A stretch of DNA of 36,056 nucleotides, from positions 1 through 36,056 of the forward strand of contig JACCRS010000060.1 of assembly GCA_013813435.1 (NCBI GenBank), given 5' to 3'. Position numbers and translations under genes: made by a program. Below are positions 6,455-14,660 of the stretch, piece by piece. Source of the stretch: Gemmatimonadales bacterium (GTDB lineage: Bacteria; Gemmatimonadota; Gemmatimonadetes; Gemmatimonadales; GWC2-71-9). Below the pieces are notes generated by a model that worked only from the letters and a program-made list of their open reading frames with translations, was not told where the DNA came from and searched no databases. How positions within the stretch are numbered: the stretch's first letter is position 1; the number at the start of each line of letters is the position of its first letter.

Positions 6455-7845
6455 TCACGGCACGCGTGGACTGGCACGACTTTGCCCGGGTTGGCTCGCT
6501 CAGCGGGATCGAACACTCGCCGGACCGCGCGCATGGCACCCAGCGTCTCAGCGTCGAAGATCCAGGGCATATAGTCGAGCTTGTCGGATCCTACGCCATG
6601 CTCTCCGGTGATGCTCCCTCCCGCAGCGACACACGCCGCCATGATATCCCGGCAAGCCAGCTGGACCCGGGCCGCGGTGGCGGGGTCGCGCCGGTCGAAG
6701 CTGATGTTGGGATGGAGATTGCCGTCTCCGGCATGGAAGACATTGCTGATAGTGAGGCGGTATTGTTTCCGGATCTCCTCGATCCGGTCCATGATTCCGG
6801 GAAGAGCTGAACGGGGCACCACCGCGTCCTGCACCGCAAGGTCCGGCGCAATCCGCCCCATGGCACCGAACGCCTTCTTGCGTCCTTGCCACAGCCGGGC
6901 CCGGTCGCCCAGCGCCGAGGCGCTGCGCACCGCACGCGCGCCGCTTTCGAGCAGAATGTTCTCCACTGTCTGCGCCTCGCCACCGACCGCCTCGCTTTGC
7001 CCATCCAACTCTACCAGCAGCACCGCCGCGGCGTCCGTGGGGTACCCGGCTGCATAGATTGACGCCTCGACGGCTGCCACGCACGCCTGGTCCATCATCT
7101 CAAGCGCAGCGGGAACGATGCCGGCGGAGATGATCGATGACACGGCTTCACTGGCGGCACGTACCGTGGTGAAGTCGGCCAACATGGTGCGCACGCTCTC
7201 CGGCATCTGTTCCAGACGTACCGTGATCTCGGTAGCGATTCCGAACATTCCCTCACTGCCGACGAACAGCCCTACCAGATCCGGCCCCCAGGGCTCGCCC
7301 TGCTCGGAGCCTAGCCGGGTGACCGACCCATCCGGCAGAACTACCTCCAGCGACACGATATGGTTGGTGGTAACGCCGTACTTGAGGCAGTGAGGGCCAC
7401 CGGCATTCTCGGCAACGTTGCCTCCTATGGTGCAGGCGGCCTGGCTCGAAGGATCGGGTACATACTGCAGTCCCAGAGGTGCAACGGCTTCCGAAAGACG
7501 TGCGTTCACCACACCCGGTTCAACCGACGCGCGACGCCGCACCCCATCAACCCGAAGAATCCGGTTCAACCGCGTAAGAGTTATGAGTACCGCGTCCTCC
7601 TCCGCGAGGGCCCCTCCCGACAAGCCGGTGCCGGCTCCGCGGGCAACGAACGGCACCTGGATCAGGTGCAGCAGGCGCACAAGCTCGCGCACCTCGTGGG
7701 GGCTACCGGGCATGACCACCACGCCGGGAATGGCCTCGTGGGTAGGCAGACCGTCCATCGAGTACGTGGCCAACTCGCCGCGCCGATGCTTTACCCAGCG
7801 GGATCCCACAATTCGGGCCAGGGCGTCGAACAGAAAGGAGTTCAT
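6424..7845 (-). CDS. glcD: Glycolate oxidase FAD-linked subunit GlcD
   Basis: A 473-residue flavoprotein of the FAD_binding_4/FAD-oxidase_C family (glycolate or D-lactate dehydrogenase). Key stretches are VARGAGTGLSGGA (68-79 region), IGGNVAENAGGPHCLKYGVT for FAD, and the C-terminal FHAGDGNLHPNISF and GSITGEHGVG, which carry the metal/substrate His residues. Presence of glcE and glcF directly downstream favours glycolate oxidation over D-lactate. ATG at 7845 is preferred to a GTG at 7851 six bases upstream. A ~150-bp gap (7846-8001) separates it from the upstream sigma-factor gene on the same strand; no convincing promoter or gene is seen there, only a 33-codon frame ending at 7848 that lacks support. 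Confidence 0.94.
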   Translation of the reverse strand: MNSFLFDALARIVGSRWVKHRRGELATYSMDGLPTHEAIPGVVVMPGSPHEVRELVRLLHLIQVPFVARGAGTGLSGGALAEEDAVLITLTRLNRILRVDGVRRRASVEPGVVNARLSEAVAPLGLQYVPDPSSQAACTIGGNVAENAGGPHCLKYGVTTNHIVSLEVVLPDGSVTRLGSEQGEPWGPDLVGLFVGSEGMFGIATEITVRLEQMPESVRTMLADFTTVRAASEAVSSIISAGIVPAALEMMDQACVAAVEASIYAAGYPTDAAAVLLVELDGQSEAVGGEAQTVENILLESGARAVRSASALGDRARLWQGRKKAFGAMGRIAPDLAVQDAVVPRSALPGIMDRIEEIRKQYRLTISNVFHAGDGNLHPNISFDRRDPATAARVQLACRDIMAACVAAGGSITGEHGVGSDKLDYMPWIFDAETLGAMRAVRRVFDPAERANPGKVVPVHACREWHAVKSARA

Positions 7846-8001
7846 GCTCACCCGGGGCGCGCTCGAACCTCCGCGACTCCCCGATCAGACGCGAAAGCAC
7901 GCAGCGCGGCCCGAACCTCGGTTACATGGCTGGAGATCTGGGAGGGCATGCTGGAATGTAGGTGGAGCGACGAAACGGTGGAACGAGGAGAGAGAGAGAC
8001 G

Positions 8002-8895
8002 CTAGGCCGCTCCCCAGAACCCCCTGAGTGAGCGCACATCGGGAGAGTCGCGGAGCTTCTCGAACGCGCGCTCACGGATCTGGCGGATACGCTCGCGCGT
8101 GACGCCGAGCAGCGCGCCTATTTTCTCCAGTGTGAGAGCTTCGGACCCCTCCTCGAGACCGTAGTACAGGGATAGGATCTTGCGTTCGCGAGGGGTGAGG
8201 TGGCGCTGGAAGATCCGGTCGATGAATTCACGCTGCAGGCGTACGTCGGTCATCTCCTCGATCTCTGCTCCGCCGGTGCCCGCGACCCGCTCGCCGAAGG
8301 TGCTTGCCCCCCGATCCTGCCGCTCCACCGGGGCATCGAGCGACACCTCGGTGGAGGTCATTCGGTGAGCCGAGCGAATGTTGTCGACCGTGTCGTTGAG
8401 CGCGATCGCGATCTCGGCATCGGTGGGCTCGCGACCCAGTTCCTGCGCCAGAAAGCTCTTGGCCCGGGACATCCGGACCAGGGCCGAGTTTTGATTGAGA
8501 GGTATCCGTACGCTGCGGGTCTGCTCGGCAAGGGCCTTCAGCACCGCCTGACGAACCCACCATACGGCGTACGAGATGAACTTTACCCCATGGTCGGGGT
8601 CGAACTTCTTGACTGCCTTGAGCAGGCCTTCATTCCCGATAGCCACCAGTTCCGAGAGATCCAAGCCGTGTCCCTGGTATTTTTTCACGTACGAGATCAC
8701 GAACCGCAGATTGGCCGTGACCAGGCGCTCGGCGGCACATTCGTCGCCGGCGAGCGCTCTCCGAGCCAATCGTTTCTCCTCGTCGGGATCGGAGATCATG
8801 GGAAGCTTTTGGATGTCGAGCAGGTATTGATCGAACGCGCCGGAAGGTGTGGAGCGGGCAAACGGCCGGGCTTTCCCGGTACGAACGACGGTCAT
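8002..8895 (-). CDS. RNA polymerase sigma factor, sigma-70 group 1/2 (RpoD/RpoS-like)
   Basis: A 297-residue sigma factor with regions 1.2 to 4.2 but no region 1.1. Region 1.2 begins at DQYLLDIQKLPMI (22-34). Region 2 includes LVTANLRFVISYVKKYQGHGL, LVAIGNEGLLKAVKKFDP and FISYAVWWVRQAVLKALAEQ (107-125), the -10-recognition helix. Region 3 follows. Region 4.2 has LTPRERKILSLYYG and the helix-turn-helix TLEKIGALLGVTRERIRQIRERA. The residues in 2.4 and 4.2 match primary-type sigmas, so it should read ordinary TTGACA/TATAAT promoters. It could be the housekeeping factor of this phylum or a stationary-phase group-2 factor. ATG 8895 is chosen because it precedes the conserved part and follows the promoter at 8969-8997 by a short leader; an upstream frame to 8997 would overlap that promoter. 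Confidence 0.9.
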   Translation of the reverse strand: MTVVRTGKARPFARSTPSGAFDQYLLDIQKLPMISDPDEEKRLARRALAGDECAAERLVTANLRFVISYVKKYQGHGLDLSELVAIGNEGLLKAVKKFDPDHGVKFISYAVWWVRQAVLKALAEQTRSVRIPLNQNSALVRMSRAKSFLAQELGREPTDAEIAIALNDTVDNIRSAHRMTSTEVSLDAPVERQDRGASTFGERVAGTGGAEIEEMTDVRLQREFIDRIFQRHLTPRERKILSLYYGLEEGSEALTLEKIGALLGVTRERIRQIRERAFEKLRDSPDVRSLRGFWGAA

Positions 8896-8968
8896 AGACA
8901 ATCCCGGCAGAGTTGTACGCTGCGAATGTGATTTGCGGTGCCCGGAGCTATTCAGATAGGAAGGAGCC

Positions 8969-8997
8969 AATATAGGAATCAACAGTGGCAGGGTCAA
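8969..8997 (-). promoter_or_regulatory. Sigma-70-type promoter of the sigma-factor gene
   Basis: On the minus strand TTGACC (8997-8992) and TATATT (8974-8969) are separated by exactly 17 bp, giving five of six matches to each consensus hexamer. Transcription would start near 8962, leaving a leader of about 65 nt before ATG 8895. The surrounding region is AT-richer than the genes. The sigma factor may therefore transcribe its own gene. Confidence 0.8.
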
Positions 8998-9115
8998 GCA
9001 AAAAAACTTTCCACATCACAAAATGTTGCGAATGAGATAGTTCGGCACTTTATCCACTTTCCGGGCCTGGCCGATGCCACGGTGGCTTGGCAGCGCCCGT
9101 AAATGCCTATGAATT

Positions 9116-9143
9116 AGAAGCTTACCTGTGATACTCAGCTTCT
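9116..9143 (-). terminator. Weak hairpin at the end of aroB
   Basis: AGAAGCT (9116-9122) and AGCTTCT (9137-9143) form a 7-bp stem that overlaps the aroB stop codon (9142-9144). The minus-strand continuation is AATTCATAGG, so there is no T tract. It may end or protect the aroB message; the rest of 9000-9115 shows only a run of seven T on the minus strand near 9000-9006 and no gene. Confidence 0.3.
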
Positions 9144-10248
9144 ACAGTGACGGCTTCCCCTCACACAGCACCTTGAGCACCGCCTGAACCGTGGCGACCG
9201 GTACCGGAGTGGTCCAGCCATTCGCCCGGTAGATCTCGCCCACCCTTGCCACCAGGGCGAAATGGATACGCCCCTCCCGGTTTTTCTTGTCTGTGGCCAT
9301 GGTGCCGATCAGCGCCTCGGGCTGTACAGTAAACGGCGGCTGAGTGGGCAGACCCAAGCTGGTGAGAAGCCTGATGACCCGGCTTCGAAGCCCGGGAGCG
9401 GCCACGCCCAGCTCTTCCGCGAGCTGGCTCTCGACTATGAGACCGAGCGCCACTGCCTCTCCATGGAGAAGCTCATACCCAGAGACCTGCTCCAGGGCGT
9501 GCGCCACCGTATGCCCCGCGTTGAGAATTGCACGCCTCCCGCTCTCCCGCTCATCATCAGCCACAACAACACCCTTTATCTCAACGCTGCGGCGTATGAG
9601 ATAGCTCAGGGTTGCAGGGTCCCTCCTCGTCAGTGCAGCCGCATTGGCCTCTATCCATGCGAAGTACGCCTCGTCGGCGATCAGGCCATGCTTTACTGCC
9701 TCGGATAGACCGCCGCGATACTCCCGCTCCTGGAGTGTGTGAAGGGTCCTGGGATCGGCGATGACCGCGGCGGGGGGGTGGAACGCTCCCACCAGGTTCT
9801 TGCCCCGAGGCGTATTCACCCCGGTCTTTCCGCCAACCGATGCGTCGAGCATGGCCAGAAGCGTGGTGGGCACCTGAAGGTAGGGAACTCCGCGCATGTA
9901 GGTCGCCGCTACGAAGCCAGCAAGGTCGCCGGTCACTCCGCCTCCCAGCGCAATCAGCCCACAGTCTCGTCCCAATCCCCGCTCCACCATCTCGTCCGTC
10001 AGCCGGCCCCAGGCTTCACGGGTCTTCGATCTCTCGCCGGGCTCGAACGTGAGTGTCTCACTCTCCCAGGGTTCTGCTCCCAGCCGGCCAGTTCTGTACA
10101 GCTGGTGTACCCGAGCATCCGCGATCATCACAACTCGGCGGCCAGGCAGATGCTCGTTCACCATATCCTCCAACCGCACGAGGGCGCCTGGCTCTATATA
10201 GACGGGATAACTTCCCAGAGCATGGCGCACAACGACAGGATGGGACAT
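9142..10248 (-). CDS. aroB: 3-dehydroquinate synthase AroB
   Basis: A 368-residue enzyme of the shikimate pathway that cyclises DAHP to 3-dehydroquinate using NAD+ and a divalent metal. Diagnostic stretches are ALGGGVTGDLAGFVAATYMRG, QVPTTLLAMLDASVGGKTGVN and RAILNAGHTVAHALE with a following LHGEAVALG, whose His residues and an upstream Glu bind the metal. Length matches the family. ATG at 10248 (MSHPVVVRHALGSYPV) is chosen; an in-frame upstream start at 10287 would overlap the adenosyltransferase gene and add a non-conserved tail. It is the third gene of a minus-strand group after a lipoprotein and an adenosyltransferase, with a 32-bp gap. Confidence 0.96.
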   Translation of the reverse strand: MSHPVVVRHALGSYPVYIEPGALVRLEDMVNEHLPGRRVVMIADARVHQLYRTGRLGAEPWESETLTFEPGERSKTREAWGRLTDEMVERGLGRDCGLIALGGGVTGDLAGFVAATYMRGVPYLQVPTTLLAMLDASVGGKTGVNTPRGKNLVGAFHPPAAVIADPRTLHTLQEREYRGGLSEAVKHGLIADEAYFAWIEANAAALTRRDPATLSYLIRRSVEIKGVVVADDERESGRRAILNAGHTVAHALEQVSGYELLHGEAVALGLIVESQLAEELGVAAPGLRSRVIRLLTSLGLPTQPPFTVQPEALIGTMATDKKNREGRIHFALVARVGEIYRANGWTTPVPVATVQAVLKVLCEGKPSL

Positions 10249-10280
10249 CACGGGTTCATGGGCAGGAGAGGTACAGCCGG

Positions 10281-10826
10281 TCACCAAGTCACGTCAGCCG
10301 AGCCGGCCCTGTGGTTGGCCAGGCGAGCGAGGGTAAAGAGCAGATCGGAGAGACGGTTGAGATAAATCACGAACAGCTCCGGCACATCGCTGCTGTGCGC
10401 CAGGTGCACAACGCTGCGTTCGGCGCGGCGGCATACCGTTCGGGCCAGATGCAGCGATGAAGCTTTCGGGGTACCAGCCGGAAGCACGAATGAACGCAGC
10501 GGAGAAAGCTCCTGCTCGGCCTCATCCATGACTCGCTCGAACTCACTGACCCGTCCCGGGGAAAGAGCCGCCTTCTCCAGGGCCTTCTTCACCCGCTCGG
10601 GGTCGGGGGTAGCGAGGTGACCGCCGATCGAAAATAGATCTCTCTGAATAGACTCCAGCAGCGGATCGAACAACGCCGCCGGCTCGGCGGCTCGAACAAC
10701 GCCGAGCACGGAGTTCAGTTCATCGACATCGCCGTAGGCAGCCACCCGAGGATGATCCTTAGGTACTCTGCCGCCACCAAACAACGCCGTTTCACCGGTA
10801 TCGCCTGTCCTGGTATAGATCTTCAT
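10281..10826 (-). CDS. PduO-type ATP:cob(I)alamin adenosyltransferase
   Basis: A 181-residue trimeric adenosyltransferase that makes adenosylcobalamin from ATP and cob(I)alamin. The N-terminus TRTGDTGETALFGGGRVPKD (5-24) is the ATP-binding loop, followed by RVAAYGDVDELNSVLG (27-42). The C-terminal part has LARTVCRRAERSVVHL and LNRLSDLLFTLAR, both typical. Its start overlaps the upstream lipoprotein stop by 4 bp (ATGA), so the two are probably co-translated although their functions look unrelated. No cobalamin-dependent enzyme or cobalamin riboswitch is visible nearby. Confidence 0.94.
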   Translation of the reverse strand: MKIYTRTGDTGETALFGGGRVPKDHPRVAAYGDVDELNSVLGVVRAAEPAALFDPLLESIQRDLFSIGGHLATPDPERVKKALEKAALSPGRVSEFERVMDEAEQELSPLRSFVLPAGTPKASSLHLARTVCRRAERSVVHLAHSSDVPELFVIYLNRLSDLLFTLARLANHRAGSADVTW

Positions 10827-11950
10827 CGGCAGGGCGTTTCAACTTCGGCCGCGGCGACTACCACGTTCCCCCTTGGCTGGATGATGCCCCACAGCACGCT
10901 CCCTCGACGGACATCCACCTGCTCCATCCAGAGATTGTCACGGCCAAAGGCAAAGTCGCTGATCGGCTGAAGCCGCCGCCAGAAGAGGCTGCGCCGGAGG
11001 GCTCCATAGGGAGTGAGACGACCCCGGCTCAGCGAGAGCAGGGTGGGCCGGAAGATGGTTTGCTGCCACACACCGGCGCTGTCCCACGCCATCACAGTCG
11101 CGGCAAGCAGGGTGTCGCCACCACGGGTGACTCGCCGCGCCCGAAGCGAAACCGCATAGCGGACCGCTCCAGGCCCTGGCCGAAAGGAGATTACATCCGC
11201 CGCGTCCACATCCGAGAGAGTGTTGATCTCGAGCCTCGGTTCTCCGGGCTTTCGAAGATCGAGCGATTGAAAACCAGCTGCAAGCACAGAATCCATCACT
11301 GCCGCGGTCCGCACCGTCAGCGCCCCGATCAAGCCGGCCCCGGGTGCAGGGGTCGATTCGCGAGACCGAAACTCTTCCTGCTGCTTACCCCCCTCCGGCG
11401 CTTCCCGCCTGGTGAAGGAGCCCAGCACCGGTCCGCGCAGCGGAACGCCTTGCCGGTGAGGGTCCGCCACGACCTCGACTTGAGCACCCCGCCACCCGCA
11501 GGAGCCGCGAAGTAGAATCGCGTTGGGTGTTACCGCGTTGTGTCCCACCGGAGAGCCGACCAGAGCCTGCTCTACTCTGGGTGCCCTGGCTACGGTGCGG
11601 CGCCGCCCCGCATGCAGAAGGTTGACGGCTCCCTCTCGCGATAGCGATCCCCAGACATCGCCCCGCTTGACCAGGTCCGGGCGATAGCGGCGCAGCAGGC
11701 CGGCAACCAGTCCGGTGTCACTCGAAAGGAGGTGCACGGAGCGGCTGGTGCCCTCTCCCACGAAGCTTCCTACCAGGTACCCGAGTGAGTCGATCCTCAC
11801 ATCGCTGGCAACGCTCATTGAGTCGAGTGGCGCGGGAGGCCGTTCGCGTAATAGCTCGCCCAGAAAACGTCCCGCACTCCTGCAGCCACCAATGATAATG
11901 AGCGAGCTCAGCGCCAGCGCGGCGGCGACCCGGTTACTTGGGAGCGACAT
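10823..11950 (-). CDS. Predicted lipoprotein of unknown function
   Basis: 375 residues starting at ATG 11950 (a TTG three codons upstream is also possible). MSLPSNRVAAALALSSLIII precedes the lipobox IGGC, so Cys23 would be lipidated. The mature protein has no domain I recognise. It is rich in Arg, Gly and beta-type hydrophobic alternation, such as PNAILLRGSCGWRGAQVEVV and AVRYAVSLRARRV. The C-terminus ends in VVAAAEVETPCR, so a second Cys is available. It is first in the minus-strand run with the adenosyltransferase and aroB. The heptamer repeat at 12020-12068 lies 70 bp upstream. Function cannot be assigned; secretion and lipidation are well supported. Confidence 0.75.
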   Translation of the reverse strand: MSLPSNRVAAALALSSLIIIGGCRSAGRFLGELLRERPPAPLDSMSVASDVRIDSLGYLVGSFVGEGTSRSVHLLSSDTGLVAGLLRRYRPDLVKRGDVWGSLSREGAVNLLHAGRRRTVARAPRVEQALVGSPVGHNAVTPNAILLRGSCGWRGAQVEVVADPHRQGVPLRGPVLGSFTRREAPEGGKQQEEFRSRESTPAPGAGLIGALTVRTAAVMDSVLAAGFQSLDLRKPGEPRLEINTLSDVDAADVISFRPGPGAVRYAVSLRARRVTRGGDTLLAATVMAWDSAGVWQQTIFRPTLLSLSRGRLTPYGALRRSLFWRRLQPISDFAFGRDNLWMEQVDVRRGSVLWGIIQPRGNVVVAAAEVETPCR

Positions 11951-12019
11951 GGCGGTCAATGTGCCGAGTCGTGGAGAGAAGCGGAAGGGCGTTGGGGGTG
12001 TGAGCTAGCTGTGAGCCTT

Positions 12020-12068
12020 GAGCTGGGAGCTGGGAGCTATGAGCTATGAGCTAACAGCTATTAGCTTT
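12020..12068. repeat. Seven tandem heptamers, consensus GAGCTRK
   Basis: Consecutive 7-bp units read GAGCTGG, GAGCTGG, GAGCTAT, GAGCTAT, GAGCTAA, CAGCTAT, TAGCTTT. Further AGCT-containing copies lie just before (12001-12019) out of strict phase. It sits between the divergently transcribed lipoprotein and ferredoxin reductase genes, so it is in both leaders. Each unit has an AGCT palindrome, so either strand can fold. Period and AGC core match the repeat at 3850-3924. Confidence 0.85.
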
Positions 12069-12089
12069 TGCCCACAGCTCGTAGCCAAC

Positions 12090-12095
12090 AAGGAG
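12090..12095 (+). promoter_or_regulatory. Ribosome binding site fixing a GTG start
   Basis: AAGGAG lies five bases before GTG 12101. It rules out the longer frame beginning with TTG at 12068, whose first eleven codons would come from the repeat and its flank. Confidence 0.8.
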
Positions 12096-12100
12096 CCGCG

Positions 12101-13132
12101 GTGCCCGATCCGCAGGAACTCAGAGATATCTCTATCATTGGCGGCGGCCCGACCGGGCTGTTCGCGGCGTTTTACGCTGGCATGCGAGGCGCGTCGGCCC
12201 GCATCATCGATGCGCTGCCCGCGCTTGGCGGCCAGCTGATGGCGCTCTATCCCGAGAAGTACATCTTCGACGTTGCCGGATTCCCCAAGGTGCTCGCAAA
12301 GGACCTGGTGCGTGACATGGCCACCCAGGCACTCCAGTTCGGGGCCACTACCCACCTGGGACAGGTCGTGACAGGGCTCAAGCGCGCGGAGCAGAACGGT
12401 GCCGGCCACTTCGTCCTGGAAACCTCTGAAGCCGAGTACCCGACCAAAACCATCGTTATAGCCGCCGGAATCGGTGCGTTCGCGGCGCGAAAGCTCGGAA
12501 TCGAGGGCGAAGAGCGTTTCGAGGAAAAAGGTCTGTACTTCAAGGTACTCGACCCCAAGCAGTTCACCGGGCAGCGTGTGTTGCTGGTTGGCGGTGGCGA
12601 TTCAGCCTTCGACTGGGCCGTGAACCTTCAGGGCATAGCCAAGTCCATCATGTTGATCCACCGTCGAGACGGATTTAGAGCCCATCAGGCCACTATCGGT
12701 CAGGTACAAGAGTTTCAGCGCTGCGGAAAGTGCGACCTGCGCACATTCTGGGAGGTCAAGGCGCTACAGGGTAACGGCCGGGTGGAGCGGGTTACCATTT
12801 TCAACAGCAAGACCAAGGAAGAGGAGACCCTCGAGATGGACGCGGTCATTCCGCTCCTCGGCTTCCACTCCGACCTCGGCGCCATCAAGGAGTGGGGTCT
12901 CGACACCGAGAAGGCCGATATAAAGGTGGACCAGGTAATGGGAACCAACGTCCCGGGGATCTATGCCGCCGGCGATATAACCAGTTACCCTGGCAAGCTC
13001 AAGCTTATCGCCACCGGCGCGGGCGAGGCGTGCATTGCGGTGAACAATGCTGTGCATTGGATCAACCCGAAGGCCAAGGTAAACCCGGGACACTCCTCGA
13101 ACCTGGCGATTTTTGGACAGAAAGACGATTGA
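12101..13132 (+). CDS. Ferredoxin--NADP+ reductase, thioredoxin-reductase-like type
   Basis: A 343-residue FAD/NADPH enzyme of the thioredoxin-reductase-like FNR class. The FAD motif is IIGGGPTGL (12-20). The NADPH motif is VLLVGGGDSAFDWAVNL (from ~160). The C-terminal FAD-contact stretch is GIYAAGDITSYPGKLKLIATGAGEA. The redox CxxC that defines thioredoxin reductase between the two halves is absent, which with the phrase GFPKVLAKDLV and the C-terminal extension after VHWINP separates it from TrxB. It would exchange electrons between NADPH and ferredoxin or flavodoxin. The GTG start is set by an AAGGAG. The gene stands alone on the plus strand and converges with dacB 16 bp downstream. Confidence 0.9.
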   Translation: MPDPQELRDISIIGGGPTGLFAAFYAGMRGASARIIDALPALGGQLMALYPEKYIFDVAGFPKVLAKDLVRDMATQALQFGATTHLGQVVTGLKRAEQNGAGHFVLETSEAEYPTKTIVIAAGIGAFAARKLGIEGEERFEEKGLYFKVLDPKQFTGQRVLLVGGGDSAFDWAVNLQGIAKSIMLIHRRDGFRAHQATIGQVQEFQRCGKCDLRTFWEVKALQGNGRVERVTIFNSKTKEEETLEMDAVIPLLGFHSDLGAIKEWGLDTEKADIKVDQVMGTNVPGIYAAGDITSYPGKLKLIATGAGEACIAVNNAVHWINPKAKVNPGHSSNLAIFGQKDD

Positions 13133-13148
13133 CCGAGCAGCGTGCCGC

Positions 13149-14660
13149 TTACCGTTTCGCCATTTCCACCACGATGCTATCGATCGCTGCCAGAATCGGC
13201 CGACTGGGTTGGGCATGGTGATTGGCCTGCACCGAAAAGGTAAGGAATCTGGCCCGATCCATTTCGATGAAGCCTGACAGGCTGTTGACCCGTGAGATGC
13301 TGCCGGTCTTGGCCCTGACTCGTCCTGCCAACGGTGTGCCGGCGAAACGATTCTTGAGTGAGCCGGTGCCGCCTGCCTGAGGAAGCCCGGCCGCAAACGT
13401 AGCGAACCGCGGATGCCGCCGGATGTATCGGAGGATCTGAGTGAACGCGAGCGGCGTCACCAGATTAGAGCTGGAGAGGCCGGAGCCATCGCTGAGCGAG
13501 ATCTGGGTCGAGTCGATCCGCACGGAATCGATCAGAAAGCGGCGCTCGGCTTCCAGCCCGTCGGGCCACGAGCCGCCCCTGCCGAACTGCTTGCCGAGCT
13601 GCTTCAGCAACATCTCCGAGAACCAATTCTGACTGGTGTTGAGTATCGGGAAGATCCAGTCCCGGAGCGGTCGGGAGGAGACCTCCGCCAGCGGCAGGGA
13701 TAGCCTGAGTGAAGCATACAACGTGGAGTCAGTGGTAGATCGCGTCGCGCCGGCAACGGCAATGCCGGCATCGGCAAGAGCCTGACGCAGGGCGCGGGCC
13801 GCGTAAAGGTTGGGATCCGGCAAGGCGAATGATTCGGTGCGGCGGGGATGATCCAGAGCCACCGTTCCCTCCGCCCATATTTGCAGGGTGCCCGGATGCC
13901 GAAAGAAGCGGTCGCCCACGTCCGACTCACCCCCGGGTGGCACCGTAACGGTTCGGTTCTCGAACCCGATATCCCCGAGATCGGGACTCATGGTGATAAC
14001 CGCTGGGGAGCCGGCCGCCGGCCCTGCCTGCCAAGTGAAATCCACGCTGTTGTCGTTGAAGCCGAGGCCGGACACCGGGGCCGCATACCACCAGTTCAGG
14101 TCGAACTGCTCCCAGTTGGGGTGCACCAGAGTGGGCTCGAAATAGCTGCCGTCGCCCACTACGTCGCCCTGGATCAGCTGCACGCCCCTGGCCCGGAGGG
14201 TATCCGCCAGTTGGCGCAGCCGGTAAAACGGGTCGGTATCGCACACGCCGGCGAGCGTCGAATCGGCGGCGTAACAGCGGCGATCCATCGTGGGGTCTCC
14301 CCGCCCGTATAGAACGAGGTCTCCCATGAGGACACCGCCGACCACCGGTCCGCCGTAGATGCTGGTCTTCACCCGCCAATCAGGCGGAAAGAGCGCGGAA
14401 GCAACCGCACCCACTACCAGCTTGGTGTTGCTTGCGGGGATGAAGAGGCGGTCAGCATTGCGGCCGTACAGCAGACGCCCGGTCTCGTCGGTCAGCGCCA
14501 CTCCCCAGAACTGCCGATTGAAAGGTGGCCGATCAAGGCGAGCATCGAGGCGCTTGGCGAGGGACTGAGCGGGAAGGGCGGGTAGGACGGGAAGGGCGGG
14601 AAGGATGGAAAGACAGAACAGCGTGCGCAGGAGGCTGGTCCTGAACAGAGAACCGGTCAT
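13149..14660 (-). CDS. dacB: D-alanyl-D-alanine carboxypeptidase/endopeptidase (PBP4, DacB type)
   Basis: A 503-residue class C penicillin-binding protein acting on peptidoglycan cross-links in the periplasm. Active-site motifs are IPASNTKLVVG (SxxK: Ser77, Lys80), SDGSGLSSSN (SxN) and RAKTGSISRVNSLSG (KTG), in the order and spacing of the PBP4 family, with the large inserted domain between SxxK and SxN. Residues 1-32 form a signal peptide whose core is a repeated Leu-Pro-Ala (LPALPVLPALPA), encoded by four 9-bp repeats. ATG 14660 is preferred over a start at 14717 because the signal peptide then begins at its normal place, a GGGAAGG sits just upstream, and overlap with oppB is avoided. It is the last gene of oppA-oppB-dacB. 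Confidence 0.93.
   Translation of the reverse strand: MTGSLFRTSLLRTLFCLSILPALPVLPALPAQSLAKRLDARLDRPPFNRQFWGVALTDETGRLLYGRNADRLFIPASNTKLVVGAVASALFPPDWRVKTSIYGGPVVGGVLMGDLVLYGRGDPTMDRRCYAADSTLAGVCDTDPFYRLRQLADTLRARGVQLIQGDVVGDGSYFEPTLVHPNWEQFDLNWWYAAPVSGLGFNDNSVDFTWQAGPAAGSPAVITMSPDLGDIGFENRTVTVPPGGESDVGDRFFRHPGTLQIWAEGTVALDHPRRTESFALPDPNLYAARALRQALADAGIAVAGATRSTTDSTLYASLRLSLPLAEVSSRPLRDWIFPILNTSQNWFSEMLLKQLGKQFGRGGSWPDGLEAERRFLIDSVRIDSTQISLSDGSGLSSSNLVTPLAFTQILRYIRRHPRFATFAAGLPQAGGTGSLKNRFAGTPLAGRVRAKTGSISRVNSLSGFIEMDRARFLTFSVQANHHAQPSRPILAAIDSIVVEMAKR

Noticed and set aside
7848-7946. Possible 33-residue peptide between the sigma-factor gene and glcD
   Set aside because: No ribosome binding site, no recognisable features and no conserved overlap; could be leader sequence only.
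12068-12100. Longer ferredoxin reductase starting at TTG 12068
   Set aside because: The added residues come from the repeat and its flank, while AAGGAG is placed correctly for GTG 12101.
12068-13132. Thioredoxin reductase as the identity of the FAD enzyme
   Set aside because: The CxxC redox motif between the FAD and NADPH halves is absent and the C-terminal extension fits ferredoxin-NADP reductase.
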